Below, in pieces: positions 20,279-21,060 of a stretch of DNA of 21,060 nt. The number at the start of each line of letters is the position of its first letter. Within the stretch, counting starts at the first letter, position 1. The translations under genes were made by a program, and so were the position numbers. Origin of the DNA: DAOUFU01 sp034429275. Its GTDB lineage: Bacteria > Chloroflexota > Anaerolineae > Aggregatilineales > Aggregatilineaceae. The notes beneath the pieces were generated by a model. It did no database searches. It was given only the letters and a program-made list of their open reading frames with translations, and was not told the origin of the DNA. Location of the stretch: NCBI GenBank assembly GCA_034429275.1, contig DAOUFU010000156.1:1-21060 (forward strand). Reading direction: 5' to 3'.

Positions 20279-21060
20279 CTATGGGTGATTGCTAGAACTC
20301 TCCGTGATGTAGAGCGTCCCCGAAACCGGCACGCCCTGCGCGAAGCTGCCAACCCATACATCATAGCGGCCCGATGCCGGGCTGTTGAAGTCGATGGTGG
20401 GATTCAGCGTACCGAACGAGTCATCCACACAGAAGTAGCTGCCAGCGGGTGAATTGATCACCAACGTCGTGTCGCTGGTGCCAATGAAATAGAAGCGCAG
20501 CAGGGGGAACGCGCCGGAGGTGTAGTTCAGGCTGAAGCTGGGGGCGGACGCGGTGAACCCGCTGCACCCACCGCCCAGGTAGCTGACATCGACCGGGCCA
20601 CCCGCCGATATGAAAATCGCATAAGGATCGGGCACGAAGCCGGAGGTGAGGGCGCTGGAGCCATTCACCGGCGGCAGCGAGAAATTCAGGGTGGCGACCA
20701 TCGGCAGGGTGGGCGTGTAGGTCGGCGTGAAGGTGGCTGGCGGCGCAAAGGTGGCGGTGAAGGTAGGCGTCAGGGTGGCGGTTGGCAGCGGCGCGAAGCT
20801 GCCCTGCGGAATCCCGGCGCAATTCCCCTGCGTGATGACCTGCTCGATCAGGTTGGAGACCCAGCCTTCCAGCCCGCTGCCCAGATCGACCTGCCACCAT
20901 GCGCCATCCGGGCTGCGCCCGGTGACGGCCAGCACCACGCCCGGCATCCCGGCGGCAATGGCCGGATACTGGACGCTGGGGCCGCTGCGAATGTTCACCG
21001 CGCCGCTAAAGCTCACCTGGCATTGTCCTGCAACCGCGCCGGACTGTGGAGCAAGGGTGG
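20279..21060 (-). CDS. SH3-domain surface protein with Thr/Pro-rich linker (5' end outside the window)
   Basis: The frame is open through the right edge of the window, so the start is not visible; the GTG at 21016 is probably internal because in-frame codons upstream continue into similar sequence. A bacterial SH3 domain is clear (VNIRSGPSVQYPAI, then DGAWWQVDL and GLEGWVSNLI), about 60 residues. A linker of repeated TPT/TFT units (PTATLTPTFTATFAPP) follows, then a beta-rich C-terminal domain with four Cys in total and DVWVGSFAQG near the end, like a PPC-type domain. Such proteins are extracellular and bind cell-wall or other polymers. The linker style is common in Anaerolineae. The last residues are ESSSNHP. 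Confidence 0.85.
   Translation of the reverse strand, partial: TLAPQSGAVAGQCQVSFSGAVNIRSGPSVQYPAIAAGMPGVVLAVTGRSPDGAWWQVDLGSGLEGWVSNLIEQVITQGNCAGIPQGSFAPLPTATLTPTFTATFAPPATFTPTYTPTLPMVATLNFSLPPVNGSSALTSGFVPDPYAIFISAGGPVDVSYLGGGCSGFTASAPSFSLNYTSGAFPLLRFYFIGTSDTTLVINSPAGSYFCVDDSFGTLNPTIDFNSPASGRYDVWVGSFAQGVPVSGTLYITESSSNHP

Noticed and set aside
1..21060. CRISPR array, tRNA or rRNA genes, and transposase genes
   Set aside because: No regularly spaced repeats, no tRNA-like cloverleaf segments, no rRNA-like sequence and no transposase motifs were seen. The repeats present are dispersed, not arrayed.

Overview
The window (high GC, about 60-65% by eye) looks like a chromosomal segment of a free-living Chloroflexota bacterium, probably Anaerolineae-like. 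That assignment is an inference from gene content: a CHASE2 cyclase next to FecR and Crp genes, an SH3 protein with a long Thr/Pro-rich linker, an NTF2-like membrane protein and a secreted GH3 glucosidase. No rRNA, tRNA, CRISPR array or transposase gene was seen. Twenty coding regions are supported; the last runs off the right edge.

Layout. Bases 1-352 hold a partial repeat, a promoter and a leader hairpin, followed by a 133-aa unknown gene (+) with a good terminator. Next is a minus-strand operon of CYTH-domain protein, ROK sugar kinase and MazG-like pyrophosphohydrolase (2779 to 845). A plus-strand membrane protein (3033-3701, terminator 3746-3784) and two minus-strand genes (PlsC acyltransferase, small acidic protein) follow. 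From 8022 to 5384 (minus) lies a redox operon: cupin, membrane-anchored octaheme c-type cytochrome of the hydroxylamine oxidoreductase (HAO)-like family, and an eight-helix membrane protein built from two similar halves. Upstream of it, and reading the same way, is a signalling operon: CHASE2 adenylate cyclase, FecR-domain protein and Crp/Fnr regulator (12300 to 8413). Between the two operons is a perfect FNR-type palindrome (8161-8176), which matches the recognition helix of the adjacent regulator. Then come a secreted esterase (minus), a DUF362/ferredoxin protein (plus), a two-gene restriction-modification system (NotI-like endonuclease plus adenine methyltransferase, minus), an NTF2-like membrane protein (minus), a secreted GH3 beta-glucosidase (plus) and a partial SH3-domain protein (minus).

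How the genes may work together. The best candidate for an undescribed system is the central block from about 5380 to 12300. A membrane cyclase/FecR/Crp-Fnr cassette sits directly upstream of an operon for an exported octaheme cytochrome, whose only membrane partner is a duplicated four-helix protein with four repeat-conserved histidines. No NapC/NrfH-type quinol dehydrogenase gene is present. I infer nitrogen-oxide or hydroxylamine redox chemistry under FNR/DNR-type control; direction and substrate cannot be read from sequence. The NotI-like endonuclease with an m6A-type methyltransferase is the second point of interest, because it implies a recognition sequence unlike that of NotI.

A dispersed family of non-coding repeats recurs in at least five intergenic places (left edge, 2949, 5077, 8228 and 20014). 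Two near-identical 91-nt copies lie about 80-95 nt after stop codons in the same sense as the upstream gene, so they may act as transcript 3'-end elements.
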